Shown: positions 7,688 to 15,751, counted from the first letter of the stretch. The stretch: DNA of 64,000 nt from Roseomonas sp. HF4 (GCF_005222755.1 NZ_STGD01000001.1:310001-374000), one strand, 5' to 3'. The notes: generated from the sequence alone by a model not told the origin. Numbers and translations: made by a program.

Positions 7688-8329
7688 ATGCCGATCAGCC
7701 TCGCCAACTGGGCCGCGCCAGTGACCCTGCAGCAGATGACGACGTTTCTTCAAACGGAGCCGGCAATACAGAAGCTGAACTTCGAATTCGCCGGGATCAG
7801 GATCTGGCCGGAGGCCTACTCGAAGCACCTGGTCAACGCCCTGTCCCGCGGCGACATCCAGTGCGTGGGCACGAACTTCATCGAGGACGGCGCGTCCGGG
7901 TCGTACAGCCCGGAACTCGACATCTTCAAGATGCGCTATTCGTTCAACCTGAAGAAGGTCGGGGACCAGGCGCTGACCATCCACGAGTTGACGCACGCCT
8001 TCCTGGACCTGACCGCCCAGACCGGCGTGACGCGAAAGACCTCGGAGGCGATCTCGTACCTGGCCCAGGCGACCTTCCTGGAGATCAACGGATACGACCC
8101 GCTCGGAAACGTAAAGGACATCCTCAACGTCGCGCTGCCGATCGCCCAGTTCACGGTCATTCCCGGAAACTACAGCGTGCGTGCCGCCGATGTCGCGGCG
8201 CTCGAAGCCGCGGTCGCCGCGAATCCACTCTACGCCGGCAGGGCCTCGGAGATCTTCCTGGCGAACGGCTTCACGCGCGGACGGCTCGCTTCCCTACAGC
8301 GCCTGGTGGCGGGCTCCCCGGCCAGATAG
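7688..8329 (+). CDS. Orphan putative zinc metallopeptidase (HExxH)
   Basis: 213 aa, preceded by a GAGGGA site. I do not recognise the family. It carries HELTH (H99, E100, H103), and 17 residues on an 'SEAISYLAQ' helix whose E120 is well placed as third zinc ligand, the arrangement of gluzincin-type peptidases. No signal peptide, membrane segment or inhibitor partner is visible. Base composition is lower than the neighbours (bases 7741-7800 are 52% GC, against about 75% in adjacent genes), which suggests recent acquisition. Flanking genes (DUF1244, glycerate kinase) do not suggest a substrate. The metallopeptidase call rests on the motif alone. Confidence 0.7.
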   Translation: MPISLANWAAPVTLQQMTTFLQTEPAIQKLNFEFAGIRIWPEAYSKHLVNALSRGDIQCVGTNFIEDGASGSYSPELDIFKMRYSFNLKKVGDQALTIHELTHAFLDLTAQTGVTRKTSEAISYLAQATFLEINGYDPLGNVKDILNVALPIAQFTVIPGNYSVRAADVAALEAAVAANPLYAGRASEIFLANGFTRGRLASLQRLVAGSPAR

Positions 8330-8487
8330 GCACCCACCCGCGGGGCGAAGGAGAGGGTCGGGCCCGGGCCGGGCCGCGCGATGACCGCCGGGCGCGGGCC
8401 GGCTTTCGGGCAACTGGCCAAGCATCACGCGCATGGCCCCTGCGCCGCAGCGACGCCATACTGCGCGCAGAGGGGAAATTCCTGCGC

Positions 8488-9768
8488 ATGGCCTTCACCG
8501 ACGCCGCGGCGCGCGCCGCGCTCCGCCGCCTGTTCGACGCCGCAATCGCCTCGGCCGACCCGCGCACGGTGCTCGCGCGCCACCTGCCGGAGCGGCCCAA
8601 AGGCCGCGTGCTGGTGCTGGGCGCCGGGAAATCCGCCGCCGTCATGGCCGCCGCGGTCGAGGCCGCCTGGCCCGAGGCCGACCTCGCGGGCCTCGTCGTC
8701 ACCCGCTACGGCCACGGCCACCCGACCAGCCGCATCGAAGTCGCGGAGGCCGCCCACCCCGTCCCGGACGAGGCCGGCGCGGCAGCGGCGCGGCGGATGC
8801 TCGACCTTGCCGCCGCGGCGGGGGCCGGCGACCTCGTGCTGTTCCTGGTCTCGGGCGGCGGGTCGTCGCTGACCACGCTGCCGGCGCCGGGGCTGACGCT
8901 GGCCGACCTCGTTGCCGTGAACCGCGCGCTGCTCGCCTCGGGTGCCACGATCCACGAGATGAACTGCATCCGCCGCCACCTCTCGGCCTTCTCGGGCGGC
9001 AGGCTGGCGGCGGCGGCGCATCCGGCGCGGGTCGTGACGCTCGCGATCTCGGACGTGCCGGGGGACGACGCGACCGTCATCGCCTCCGGCCCCACCGTGC
9101 CCGACCCGTCCACCTTCGCCGAGGCGCGCGAGCTTGTTGCCCACTACCGCATGACGCTGCCCGAGGCCGTCACGGCGCATCTCGCGGCGGCGGCCGAGGA
9201 AAGCCCGAAGCCCGGCGACCCGCGCCTGCCCGCGCCCGACTACCGCTACATCGCGACGCCGCTGATGGCGCTGGAGGCCGCCGCGGCGGAAGCCCGCGCG
9301 CTGGGCCTGGCGCCGGTCATCCTGGGCGATGCGCTGGAGGGCGAGGCGCATGAGGTCGGCACCGTGCTGGCCGGCATCGCCCACGCGGCCCGCGCGCATG
9401 GCCATCCGGCGGCGGCGCCCTGCGTGCTGCTCTCGGGCGGGGAGACGACCGTCACCATCCGCACCGACAATCCCGGGCGGGGCGGGCGGAACGCCGAATG
9501 CCTGCTGGGCTTCGCGCTGGCGCTGGCCGGAACGCCCGGCATCTGGGCGCTGATGGGCGACACGGACGGCATCGACGGGTCGGAGGAGAATGCCGGCGCC
9601 ATCGCCGCGCCCGACACGCTGGCGCGCGCGCGGGCCGTGGGGCTCGACCCGCGGGCGCTGCTGGCCGGGCATGACAGCCACCGGCTGTTCGCGACGCTCG
9701 GCGACCTCGTGACCACGGGGCCGACGCTGACCAACGTCAATGATTTCCGGGCGATCCTGGTGGGGTGA
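8488..9768 (+). CDS. Glycerate 2-kinase, MOFRL family
   Basis: 426 aa. Known for the family (often misannotated as hydroxypyruvate reductase TtuD): ATP-dependent phosphorylation of D-glycerate to 2-phosphoglycerate, feeding serine-cycle, glycolate and tartrate carbon into glycolysis. Seen: 'VLGAGKSAAVMA' with K48, 'LFLVSGGGSSL', 'NCIRRHLSAFSGGRLA', 'ISDVPGDDATVIASGPT', and the C-terminal MOFRL signature 'LLSGGETTVT', 'GGRNAECLL', 'DTDGIDG'. The ATG at 8488 follows gagggga. It stands alone between the orphan peptidase and galE; the 158 bp upstream are GC-rich and hold no other gene. Cytoplasmic. Confidence 0.92.
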   Translation: MAFTDAAARAALRRLFDAAIASADPRTVLARHLPERPKGRVLVLGAGKSAAVMAAAVEAAWPEADLAGLVVTRYGHGHPTSRIEVAEAAHPVPDEAGAAAARRMLDLAAAAGAGDLVLFLVSGGGSSLTTLPAPGLTLADLVAVNRALLASGATIHEMNCIRRHLSAFSGGRLAAAAHPARVVTLAISDVPGDDATVIASGPTVPDPSTFAEARELVAHYRMTLPEAVTAHLAAAAEESPKPGDPRLPAPDYRYIATPLMALEAAAAEARALGLAPVILGDALEGEAHEVGTVLAGIAHAARAHGHPAAAPCVLLSGGETTVTIRTDNPGRGGRNAECLLGFALALAGTPGIWALMGDTDGIDGSEENAGAIAAPDTLARARAVGLDPRALLAGHDSHRLFATLGDLVTTGPTLTNVNDFRAILVG

Positions 9769-9780
9769 ACGCAGGAGGTC

Positions 9781-9908
9781 GGGGGAGGAGAACCTCCCCC
9801 GAGCCCCCTCCCTTCCCTGGCACTTGGCGCCCATCCTCGAAGATGCGGCGCCAAATGCCAAAGAAGGTTATGGGGGGTCCGGGGGGAGAAGTTCCCTTCT
9901 CCCCCCGC
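9781..9908. repeat. Intergenic palindromic repeat family B, copy B3 (complete)
   Basis: Fills most of the 147 bp between the convergent glycerate kinase and galE genes. Three hairpins in a row: GGGGGAGG-agaa-CCTCCCCC (9781-9800); a central inverted repeat with arms TGGCACTTGGCGCC and GGCGCCAAATGCCA (about 9818-9859); and GGGGGGAGAAG-ttc-CCTTCTCCCCCC region (about 9881-9906). The position suggests a bidirectional transcription terminator or a REP-like element (inference). Confidence 0.85.
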
Positions 9909-9915
9909 CCTTTCC

Positions 9916-10908
9916 CTACCGGTCGCCGTACCCGCCCGGATGCGCCTCCCGCCAGGCCCAGGCGGTGCGCACGATGTCCTCCAGGCTGCCCAGGCGCGGC
10001 GTCCAGCCCGTCTCGGCGCGCAGCCGGTCGGATGCCGCGACCAGCACCGTCGGGTCCCCCGCACGGCGTGGCCCGACCGCATGCGGCACCGGCCGGCCGC
10101 CGACCCGCTCCACCGCCGCCAGCACCTCCTTCACCGAGGCGCCGCTGCCGCTGCCGACATTGTAGCGGCAGGACCCATGCGTCTCGAGCCGCGCGAGCGC
10201 GGCGAGATGGGCCTCCGCCAGGTCGGTCACGTGCACGTAGTCGCGGATGCAGGTGCCGTCCGGCGTCGGGTAGTCCTCTCCGAAGACCGTCAGCGGCGGG
10301 CGGCGGCCGAGTGCGGCGTCGATCGCGAGCGGCACGAGGTGCGTCTCGGGGTCATGGTCCTCCCCGGCCCGTCCCTGCGGGTCGGATCCGGCCGCGTTGA
10401 AATACCGCAGCGCGGCGACGCGCAGGCCGTGGATGCGCTCGGCCCAGGCGAGCCCTTCCTCGACCATGCGCTTGCTGTCGCCATAGGGGTTCGACGGCGC
10501 GATGCGGCAGGCCTCGTCGATCGGCACGCGGTCGGGGTCGCCGAAAAGCGCGGCGGTGGAGGACAGCACGAAGCGCAGGCAGCCCGCCTTGATCGCGGCC
10601 TCGGCCAGGCGAAGCGAATGGGACACGTTCTCCGCGATGTAGTGCAGCGGGTCGCGCATCGAGGCGCCGACGATGGACAGCGCGGCGAAATGCAGCACCG
10701 CGTCGAAGCGCCAGGCGGCGAAGACCTCCGCGACCCGCGCCGAATGGGCGAGGTCGGCCTCGACCAGCGTGGCCCCGGCGGGCACCGCCGCGCGGTGGCC
10801 CTGGCTGAGGTTGTCGAGCACCACGACCTCATGGCCGCGGTCGAGAAGGGCCAGCACGGCATGGCTGCCGACGAATCCGGCACCGCCGGTGACGAGGTAA
10901 CGGGCCAA
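9916..10908 (-). CDS. galE: UDP-glucose 4-epimerase
   Basis: 330-aa extended-type SDR. It interconverts UDP-glucose and UDP-galactose, giving precursors for exopolysaccharide or lipopolysaccharide. Seen: NAD-binding GGAGFVG (residues 8-14), 'HFAALSIVGASM', the catalytic threonine in SSTAALFG (T118), and YxxxK as Y142/K146 in 'NPYGDSK'; further 'LRYFNAAGSDP', 'FGEDYPTPDGTCIRDYVHV' and 'YNVGSGSG' are classic GalE blocks. The length is normal. It is divergent from mepA with 79 bp between them, and convergent with the glycerate kinase across a repeat B element. Confidence 0.95.
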   Translation of the reverse strand: MARYLVTGGAGFVGSHAVLALLDRGHEVVVLDNLSQGHRAAVPAGATLVEADLAHSARVAEVFAAWRFDAVLHFAALSIVGASMRDPLHYIAENVSHSLRLAEAAIKAGCLRFVLSSTAALFGDPDRVPIDEACRIAPSNPYGDSKRMVEEGLAWAERIHGLRVAALRYFNAAGSDPQGRAGEDHDPETHLVPLAIDAALGRRPPLTVFGEDYPTPDGTCIRDYVHVTDLAEAHLAALARLETHGSCRYNVGSGSGASVKEVLAAVERVGGRPVPHAVGPRRAGDPTVLVAASDRLRAETGWTPRLGSLEDIVRTAWAWREAHPGGYGDR

Positions 10909-10987
10909 GGGGTCCTCCGCGGGCGTGCGGCCGCGAAGCCCGCACGGGATGATTTCAGCGGCGCACGATCTGCTCTAGCAATCGGGC

Positions 10988-11827
10988 ATGGGCAAGGCAT
11001 GGATCGGCGCCGTCATGGCGCTGCTGGTTCCGACGATGGCGGCGGCACAGGGCAATGGCCGCGCGGCGCCCTGGGGCGCCGTGTCCACCCCCGCGCCCGG
11101 GCCGGCGCGGGTGATCGGCGGCACCGGGCTCGGCTGCATCGCGGGCGCCGTGCGCCTGCCGGACGAAGGGCCGGGCTGGCAGGCGGTGCGCGTCTCCCGC
11201 AACCGGCACTGGGGGCATCCCGACACGGTCGCCTGGGTGCAGGCCCTGGCCGCTCGGGCGCAGGAGGCGGGCTTCCCGGACCTCTGGATCGGGGATCTCG
11301 CGCAGCCGCGCGGCGGGCCCATGACCTACGGCCATGCCAGCCACCAGACCGGGCTCGATGCCGACATCTGGCTCGATGTCTCGCCGAAGCCGCGCGTGCC
11401 GGCGGCGGCGCGGGAGGATGTCCGCGTCGCCTCCCTGGTGCTGCCGGACGAGACCGGCGTCGATCCGCGCCGCTTCACCGACCGCCACGCCGCGCTGATC
11501 CGCCTGGCCGCCCAGACGCCGGGGCTCGACCGGCTGCTGGTCAACCACGCGATCAAGCGGGAACTCTGCCGCCGCCACCGCGGCGAGGCCTGGCTGCGCC
11601 GCGTGCGCCCCTGGCGGGGCCACGATTCGCACATGCACATCCGGCTGCGCTGCCCGGCCGGCCAGACGGAATGCCGCGACATCCCGCCGCCGCCGGCCAG
11701 CGACGGCTGCGACGCGAGCCTCGACTGGTGGCTGAGCGAGGAGGCGCGCAACCCACCGCGCCGCGCGCCATCCGGCCCGCCGCCGCCGCTGCCGGCGGCC
11801 TGCGCCGGCGTGCTGGCGGCGCGCTGA
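10988..11827 (+). CDS. mepA: Penicillin-insensitive murein endopeptidase (LAS family)
   Basis: 279 aa with an N-terminal signal peptide (cleavage about residue 20, 'MAAAQ'), hence periplasmic. The family cleaves D-Ala-mDAP and mDAP-mDAP cross-links of peptidoglycan. Zinc-site motifs are visible: H116xxH119 in 'YGHASHQTGLDADIWL' with D124, and the 'GHDSHMHIRL' histidines (H215, H217). The C-terminus has cysteines (in 'TECRD', 'DGCDASLDWW') found in other MepA proteins, and a Pro-rich tail. Seven bases separate it from the convergent DUF882 gene; with the downstream L,D-transpeptidase it forms a cell-wall group. Confidence 0.93.
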   Translation: MGKAWIGAVMALLVPTMAAAQGNGRAAPWGAVSTPAPGPARVIGGTGLGCIAGAVRLPDEGPGWQAVRVSRNRHWGHPDTVAWVQALAARAQEAGFPDLWIGDLAQPRGGPMTYGHASHQTGLDADIWLDVSPKPRVPAAAREDVRVASLVLPDETGVDPRRFTDRHAALIRLAAQTPGLDRLLVNHAIKRELCRRHRGEAWLRRVRPWRGHDSHMHIRLRCPAGQTECRDIPPPPASDGCDASLDWWLSEEARNPPRRAPSGPPPPLPAACAGVLAAR

Positions 11828-11834
11828 AGCGGCG

Positions 11835-12413
11835 CTACCAGCGGCGCGCCGGGCCGCAATCCAGGTGGACGAAGCCGTTGCCGCGATAGAGCCCGACGCC
11901 GCCGGTCTGCAGGTCCGCCGCCAGCCGCGCGATGCCCATGGGCTGGCGCCCCGGCAGGCGCACATCGGCCGCCATGCCCGACATGTGCAGCGACACGCGG
12001 GAGACGCGGCGAGATTGCCGGGACCGCGCCGCATTCGTCTCGGGCGCGCGGTAGCCGCTCAGCACGTCCCACGCCTCATTCGCATCGAGGCGACGGGCGA
12101 TGGTGTGCAGCACGTCGAACAACCGGGGGTCCATGGGCGTCGTCTCGTCGAGCCCCGGGTCGCGGAACACGAGGTCGAGGCGGCGCAGCGCGTCGCGGTC
12201 GTAGCGGCCGTCGCGCCAATAGACGCCGTCGAAGGAATCGCCCGTCTGCATGCGGCGCACGCTGAGCGAGCGCGTCGCGGCCCCCTGCGCCAGCGCCGCC
12301 GGCGTCACGACGAGTGCGGCGAGGCAGGACAGGCCCGCGCGGACCACTTCGCGCCGCTTCGCCACCGCCGGGTCGCAGCAGGGGCAGTCGAAGCGATGGA
12401 ACAGGCGCGCCAT
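11835..12413 (-). CDS. DUF882/MepK-like murein endopeptidase (peptidase M15 fold)
   Basis: 192 aa. Zinc triad H143 and D150 in 'SLHMSGMAADVRLPG' plus H183 in 'FVHLDCG' identify the DUF882 (YcbK) family. E. coli MepK of this family hydrolyses mDAP-mDAP (3-3) cross-links made by L,D-transpeptidases. A twin-arginine-like export region 'KRREVVRAGLSCLAALVV' covers residues 19-37, preceded by an unusual cysteine cluster 'FDCPCCDP' (C10, C12, C13). It lies three bases after the stop of the upstream L,D-transpeptidase gene and is surely co-transcribed with it, the same pairing as ycbB-ycbK in enterobacteria. Confidence 0.88.
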   Translation of the reverse strand: MARLFHRFDCPCCDPAVAKRREVVRAGLSCLAALVVTPAALAQGAATRSLSVRRMQTGDSFDGVYWRDGRYDRDALRRLDLVFRDPGLDETTPMDPRLFDVLHTIARRLDANEAWDVLSGYRAPETNAARSRQSRRVSRVSLHMSGMAADVRLPGRQPMGIARLAADLQTGGVGLYRGNGFVHLDCGPARRW

Positions 12414-12416
12414 CGC

Positions 12417-13973
12417 TCAGCGCGCCTGGGTGCCGCGCGCCGCCCCCCCTTCGGAGGACGCGATCCGCTGCCGTACCGGGCGGTCGAGCGCGCGGGCGTA
12501 GTCGGCATCGAGGCCATAGATGTCTGGACGCATGATGACCTGGCCCCCTTCCACGACGACAGTGGTGTAATGGAGCCGCACCAGGATGGAGCGCGCCATG
12601 GGCACGGTCCGGGTGACGCGGCTGGAGATGGCGCGGCTCATCTGCGCCTCATCCCAGCCGGACATGCCCGAGAAGGCGTCCGAAAGCAACTCCATGGGCT
12701 GCGCGAGCCGGATGCAGCCGGAGGAGAAGGCCCGCTGCCCGCGCGTGAACAGGTGCCGGTCCGGCGTGTCGTGCATGAAGATCGCTTCGCTGTTCGGCAT
12801 CACGAACTTGATCTGGCCGAGCGCGTTGCGCTCCCCGGCATCCTGGCGGATGAAATACGGGAAGTAGTTGCGGTTGTAGTTCGTGAAGTCGATCTCGGTG
12901 GCATCGACCGGCACGACCTGCCCGTCCACGCGCTGGAACATGCGGTAGCCACGCGCCTGCATCCCCGCCGGGTCGCGGCGGAAGCGCGGCAGCAGGTCTT
13001 CCCGGGCGTTGCGGTCGGGCGCGCCCCAGGGCGGGTTGAACTGCACCGCGGTCATGCGGACGTTCAGCATCGGCGTCTGGCGGTCGCGCCGGCCGACGAT
13101 GACGGCCATCTCCCGCATCACGCGGTCGCCTTCCAGCAAGCGGAGCTGGAAATGCGGCACGTTGACCTCGATGCGCCGCTCGGCGATCGGGCGCCCCTGC
13201 CCGCGGCGCATGTCGAGCGCCACGCGAAGCTGGTCGATCTTGGCCTCGACCGGCGTGTTCAGCACGGTCCAGGTGATGCTGCCGACGCGGCCATCGGCCT
13301 CGAGCCCCTCGCTCGCCTGGAAGGCGCGCACCGCGGTCTGCAGGCGCGCGTCGTAGAGCGGGCTGGCGGCGGCCTCCCCGGTCGCGATCGCCGGGTCGAA
13401 CATCGCGAGGCGCGCGCGCAGCTGCGGCACGCGGGCGGCATCGGTGGCGCCGGGCTCGAGTGTCCGGGCCAGGTTGCCCGTGATCCGCGGCCAGCCGCCG
13501 GCGGCCGCGACGGCGCGGTGGCGGGCAAGCTCCGCCTTCAGCGCACGGGCTTCGGGCGGCAGGTCGGCGGCGCGGGAGATGACCTCGGCCGGCTCGCGCG
13601 CCGAGGCCAGCTCGGCCATCCAGCCCGCCAGGTCGACCGAGGACGGGTCCCGCCGCAGGTCGACGCGCCCCCGCAGGCTCGCGACGCGGCCGAGCAGGAG
13701 GTCCACCAGCGCGGCCTGCGCCGCACGCAGCGTATCGGCCCGGAATCGCGCCGGCTCCGCGGCCGCGGAGCCGGCCGCCGGCACGCCATAGAGCGACGGG
13801 TCGAGGCCATCCTCCGGCAGCCGGGCGAGCCGCTCGGCAAGGCGCGCGATGGCGGCCTCCGAGGCCACCTCCGACACGATGGCGGCCGGATCCGCGCCGA
13901 AGCCTTGCGCGACGGCGGGCAGGGCGAGGAACGACGGGGCGGTCAGCAGGGACAGGGCAAGAACGTGGCGCAT
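12417..13973 (-). CDS. L,D-transpeptidase, YcbB (LdtD) type
   Basis: 518 aa. The start at 13973 gives a clean signal peptide ending near 'LPAVAQ'; two upstream ATGs would add residues without signal character. After a helical N-terminal region comes a peptidoglycan-binding repeat ('LYDARLQTAVRAFQASEGL', 'DGRVGSITW'), then the YkuD catalytic domain with 'FMHDTPDRHLF' and the nucleophile C420 in 'SSGCIRL'. The family forms 3-3 cross-links in peptidoglycan and gives beta-lactam tolerance when overproduced. It is periplasmic and stands just upstream of the MepK-like gene, so one operon makes and cuts the same bond type. Confidence 0.92.
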   Translation of the reverse strand: MRHVLALSLLTAPSFLALPAVAQGFGADPAAIVSEVASEAAIARLAERLARLPEDGLDPSLYGVPAAGSAAAEPARFRADTLRAAQAALVDLLLGRVASLRGRVDLRRDPSSVDLAGWMAELASAREPAEVISRAADLPPEARALKAELARHRAVAAAGGWPRITGNLARTLEPGATDAARVPQLRARLAMFDPAIATGEAAASPLYDARLQTAVRAFQASEGLEADGRVGSITWTVLNTPVEAKIDQLRVALDMRRGQGRPIAERRIEVNVPHFQLRLLEGDRVMREMAVIVGRRDRQTPMLNVRMTAVQFNPPWGAPDRNAREDLLPRFRRDPAGMQARGYRMFQRVDGQVVPVDATEIDFTNYNRNYFPYFIRQDAGERNALGQIKFVMPNSEAIFMHDTPDRHLFTRGQRAFSSGCIRLAQPMELLSDAFSGMSGWDEAQMSRAISSRVTRTVPMARSILVRLHYTTVVVEGGQVIMRPDIYGLDADYARALDRPVRQRIASSEGGAARGTQAR

Positions 13974-14031
13974 GGGACGTGTGTAGGCCGCGGCACCGCC
14001 GATTCCAAGAATCCGGTGCGCCAGCGCAGCG

Positions 14032-15411
14032 TTACGCATCGGGCTGTTGCAGGGATTCCGCACTTCCGGCCAGGAGCGCCACGCTGACCGGCTTGTAGGG
14101 CGCGCGCGGGCGGAGCGGCGGCACGGCGGCGGGCGCCAACCCGCGGACCTCGGCGATCAGCGCGGCCACGGTCGGCGCGCACATCCGGCCCTGACAGGGC
14201 CCCATGCCGCAGCGCAGATAGGCCTTCAACTGGTTCGGCCCGGTCGCGCCGAGCGCGGCAGCGCGGCGGATCGCGCCGGCGGTCACCTCCTCGCACCGGC
14301 AGGCGATCGTGGCGTCGGCAGGCGCCAGCACCTCGGGCGGCGGCGCATAGAGGGCATCGAGGAAGGGCCGGAGCGCGAGCGCCGCCCGGCGCGTGGCCAA
14401 GGGTGCCGCGATCCGGGCCGCGAAGGCGTCCTCCGCCAGCGCGCCCGCCCGCCGCGCGGCATCGAGGCCGGCGAGCCGCCCGGCCGCCGCCGCCGCTTCC
14501 CAGCCGCCGATACCCGCGCCATCGCCCGCCACCGCGACCCGCGGGTGGGAGGAAGCGCCGAATTCGTCCGCCACGGGCCGCCAGCAGGCCTGCGCGGCAT
14601 CCCAGGCATGATCGAGCCCGATGGCGCGCGAGACATGCGTCGCGGGGATCACGCCCTCATGCAGCAGCAACGTGTCGCAGGGGGCGGAGCCGCCGTCCCA
14701 GGCGACCCGCGCGACGCTTCCCTCTCCCTCGGCGCGCAGGCCGCGGACGCCGCGCACGACACGGACGCCATGCCGCCGCGCCTCGGCCATCAGCGCCAGT
14801 CCCTTGCGCAGCATCCCATGCCCCGCGAGCAGCCCGGCACCGGCCCGCATCGCCGCGGCGGCCACGGAGGTCCGGCGCGTCTCCAGCACCAGCGGCGCGG
14901 CGCCGGCGCGGGCAAGCTGCACGGCCAGGAGCCACGCCAGCGGCCCCTGCCCCGCCAGCACGATGCGCCCGGACGGCACGGCACCGGCCGATTTCAGCAG
15001 GATCTGCGCCGCGCCCGCCGACATCACCCCGGGCAGGGTCCAGCCGGGGATCGGCACCGGGCGTTCCTGCGCCCCGGTCGCGAGCAGCACGCGCCGCGCC
15101 GCGACCTCCTGCGACGCGGCGTCGGTCGCGAGCGACAGCACGCCCGCATCGGGGTCGAGGTGCCAGAGCGTCGTCGCGGGCCGGTAGTCCACGCCCGCCG
15201 CACGGAAGGCAGCGATGAGCGGCAGGCCGGGGGCGATGTCGGGGCCGGGCGCGGGATCGGCGGCGGCGGCCTCGGCGGCGCGGAAGACCTGGCCGCCGGG
15301 GGCCGGGTTCTCGTCGACCACCAGGACCGAGAGGCCCTGGGCACGGGCCTCGATCGCGGCGGCCATGCCGGCGGGGCCGGCGCCGATGATGGCGAGGTCG
15401 TGCGGGGTCAT
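14032..15411 (-). CDS. NAD(P)/FAD-dependent oxidoreductase subunit, opine oxidase A / HcnB-like
   Basis: 459 aa. The ATG at 15411 begins 'MTPHDLAIIGAGPAGMAAA', an FAD-binding Rossmann motif; 'LLATGAQERPVPIPGWTLPG' and 'VAGDGAGIGGWEAAAAAGRLAG' follow. The C-terminus has a BFD-like iron-sulfur module with C371, C373, C406 and C411 (CxC, 32 residues, Cx4C). This layout is that of the alpha-like subunits of opine oxidase, hydrogen cyanide synthase (HcnB) and D-hydroxyproline or octopine dehydrogenases. With the small ferredoxin-like subunit and the DAO-type subunit upstream it should form a membrane-associated amine dehydrogenase. A 340-bp repeat-rich gap separates it from those two genes. Confidence 0.87.
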   Translation of the reverse strand: MTPHDLAIIGAGPAGMAAAIEARAQGLSVLVVDENPAPGGQVFRAAEAAAADPAPGPDIAPGLPLIAAFRAAGVDYRPATTLWHLDPDAGVLSLATDAASQEVAARRVLLATGAQERPVPIPGWTLPGVMSAGAAQILLKSAGAVPSGRIVLAGQGPLAWLLAVQLARAGAAPLVLETRRTSVAAAAMRAGAGLLAGHGMLRKGLALMAEARRHGVRVVRGVRGLRAEGEGSVARVAWDGGSAPCDTLLLHEGVIPATHVSRAIGLDHAWDAAQACWRPVADEFGASSHPRVAVAGDGAGIGGWEAAAAAGRLAGLDAARRAGALAEDAFAARIAAPLATRRAALALRPFLDALYAPPPEVLAPADATIACRCEEVTAGAIRRAAALGATGPNQLKAYLRCGMGPCQGRMCAPTVAALIAEVRGLAPAAVPPLRPRAPYKPVSVALLAGSAESLQQPDA

Positions 15412-15751
15412 GGGGCGCGGGTGTCGAGAGGGGCCTTGCCCCCCTCGGGCTCCCCCCACCAAAGGCCGAAGGGCCTTTGGGAACCGATACTTTGGCGCGG
15501 ATTGGGGGCGCGTGCGTCGGTTTCGGACAAATCGCGGTCGGCACGGCGGGGATCGGGGATCCGCGGCGACGGGCTCGGCAGGGCGCGGTTCCACGACATG
15601 GCGGCAGTATCCAGGAATTTTTTCCTTCGCTCAATCCCGAAGTGCCAAGTCATGGTTTCCAAAGGCCTTTCGGCCTTTGGCGGGTCCAGGGCGGCGCCCT
15701 GGCCGGGAGGTTTGGAGGGGCGGAGCCCCTCCGGCAGCGCGCCCGCCGCCC
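15412..15751. other. 340-bp gene-free gap inside the oxidase operon
   Basis: No supportable gene. It contains the inverted-end element at 15459-15680 and, directly after it, two more hairpins: CCAGGGC-ggc-GCCCTGG (15686-15702 region) and GGAGGGG-cgga-CCCCTCC type (about 15715-15732). The interior of the element has a run 'AATTTTTTCC' near 15617-15626, unusual in this GC-rich DNA. Family A repeat DNA thus interrupts what is a contiguous three-gene unit in related systems. Confidence 0.7.
15459..15680. repeat. Family A inverted-end element, copy A1 (MITE- or paired-REP-like)
   Basis: Left end 15459-15485 is a hairpin with arms CCAAAGGCC and GGCCTTTGG (loop gaag) followed by gaacc. Right end 15654-15680 is ggttt followed by the same arms with loop tttc. 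The two ends are inverted copies of each other over about 27 bp and flank a 168-bp interior without an open reading frame I can support. A shorter relative lies at 41368-41426. Confidence 0.8.

Noticed and set aside
7573..9768. A 731-residue fusion of an unknown N-terminal domain with glycerate kinase
   Set aside because: The extension is the shadow frame of the metallopeptidase gene; a normal start with ribosome site is at 8488.
11865..14087. A 740-residue plus-strand open frame opposite the DUF882 and L,D-transpeptidase genes
   Set aside because: Arg/His/Ala/Gly-rich low-complexity translation with no domain, antisense to two well-supported genes; a product of high GC3 on the other strand.
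15680..15751. A partial insertion sequence near the oxidase gap
   Set aside because: No transposase-like reading frame or DDE/HUH motif; only inverted ends and hairpins are present.
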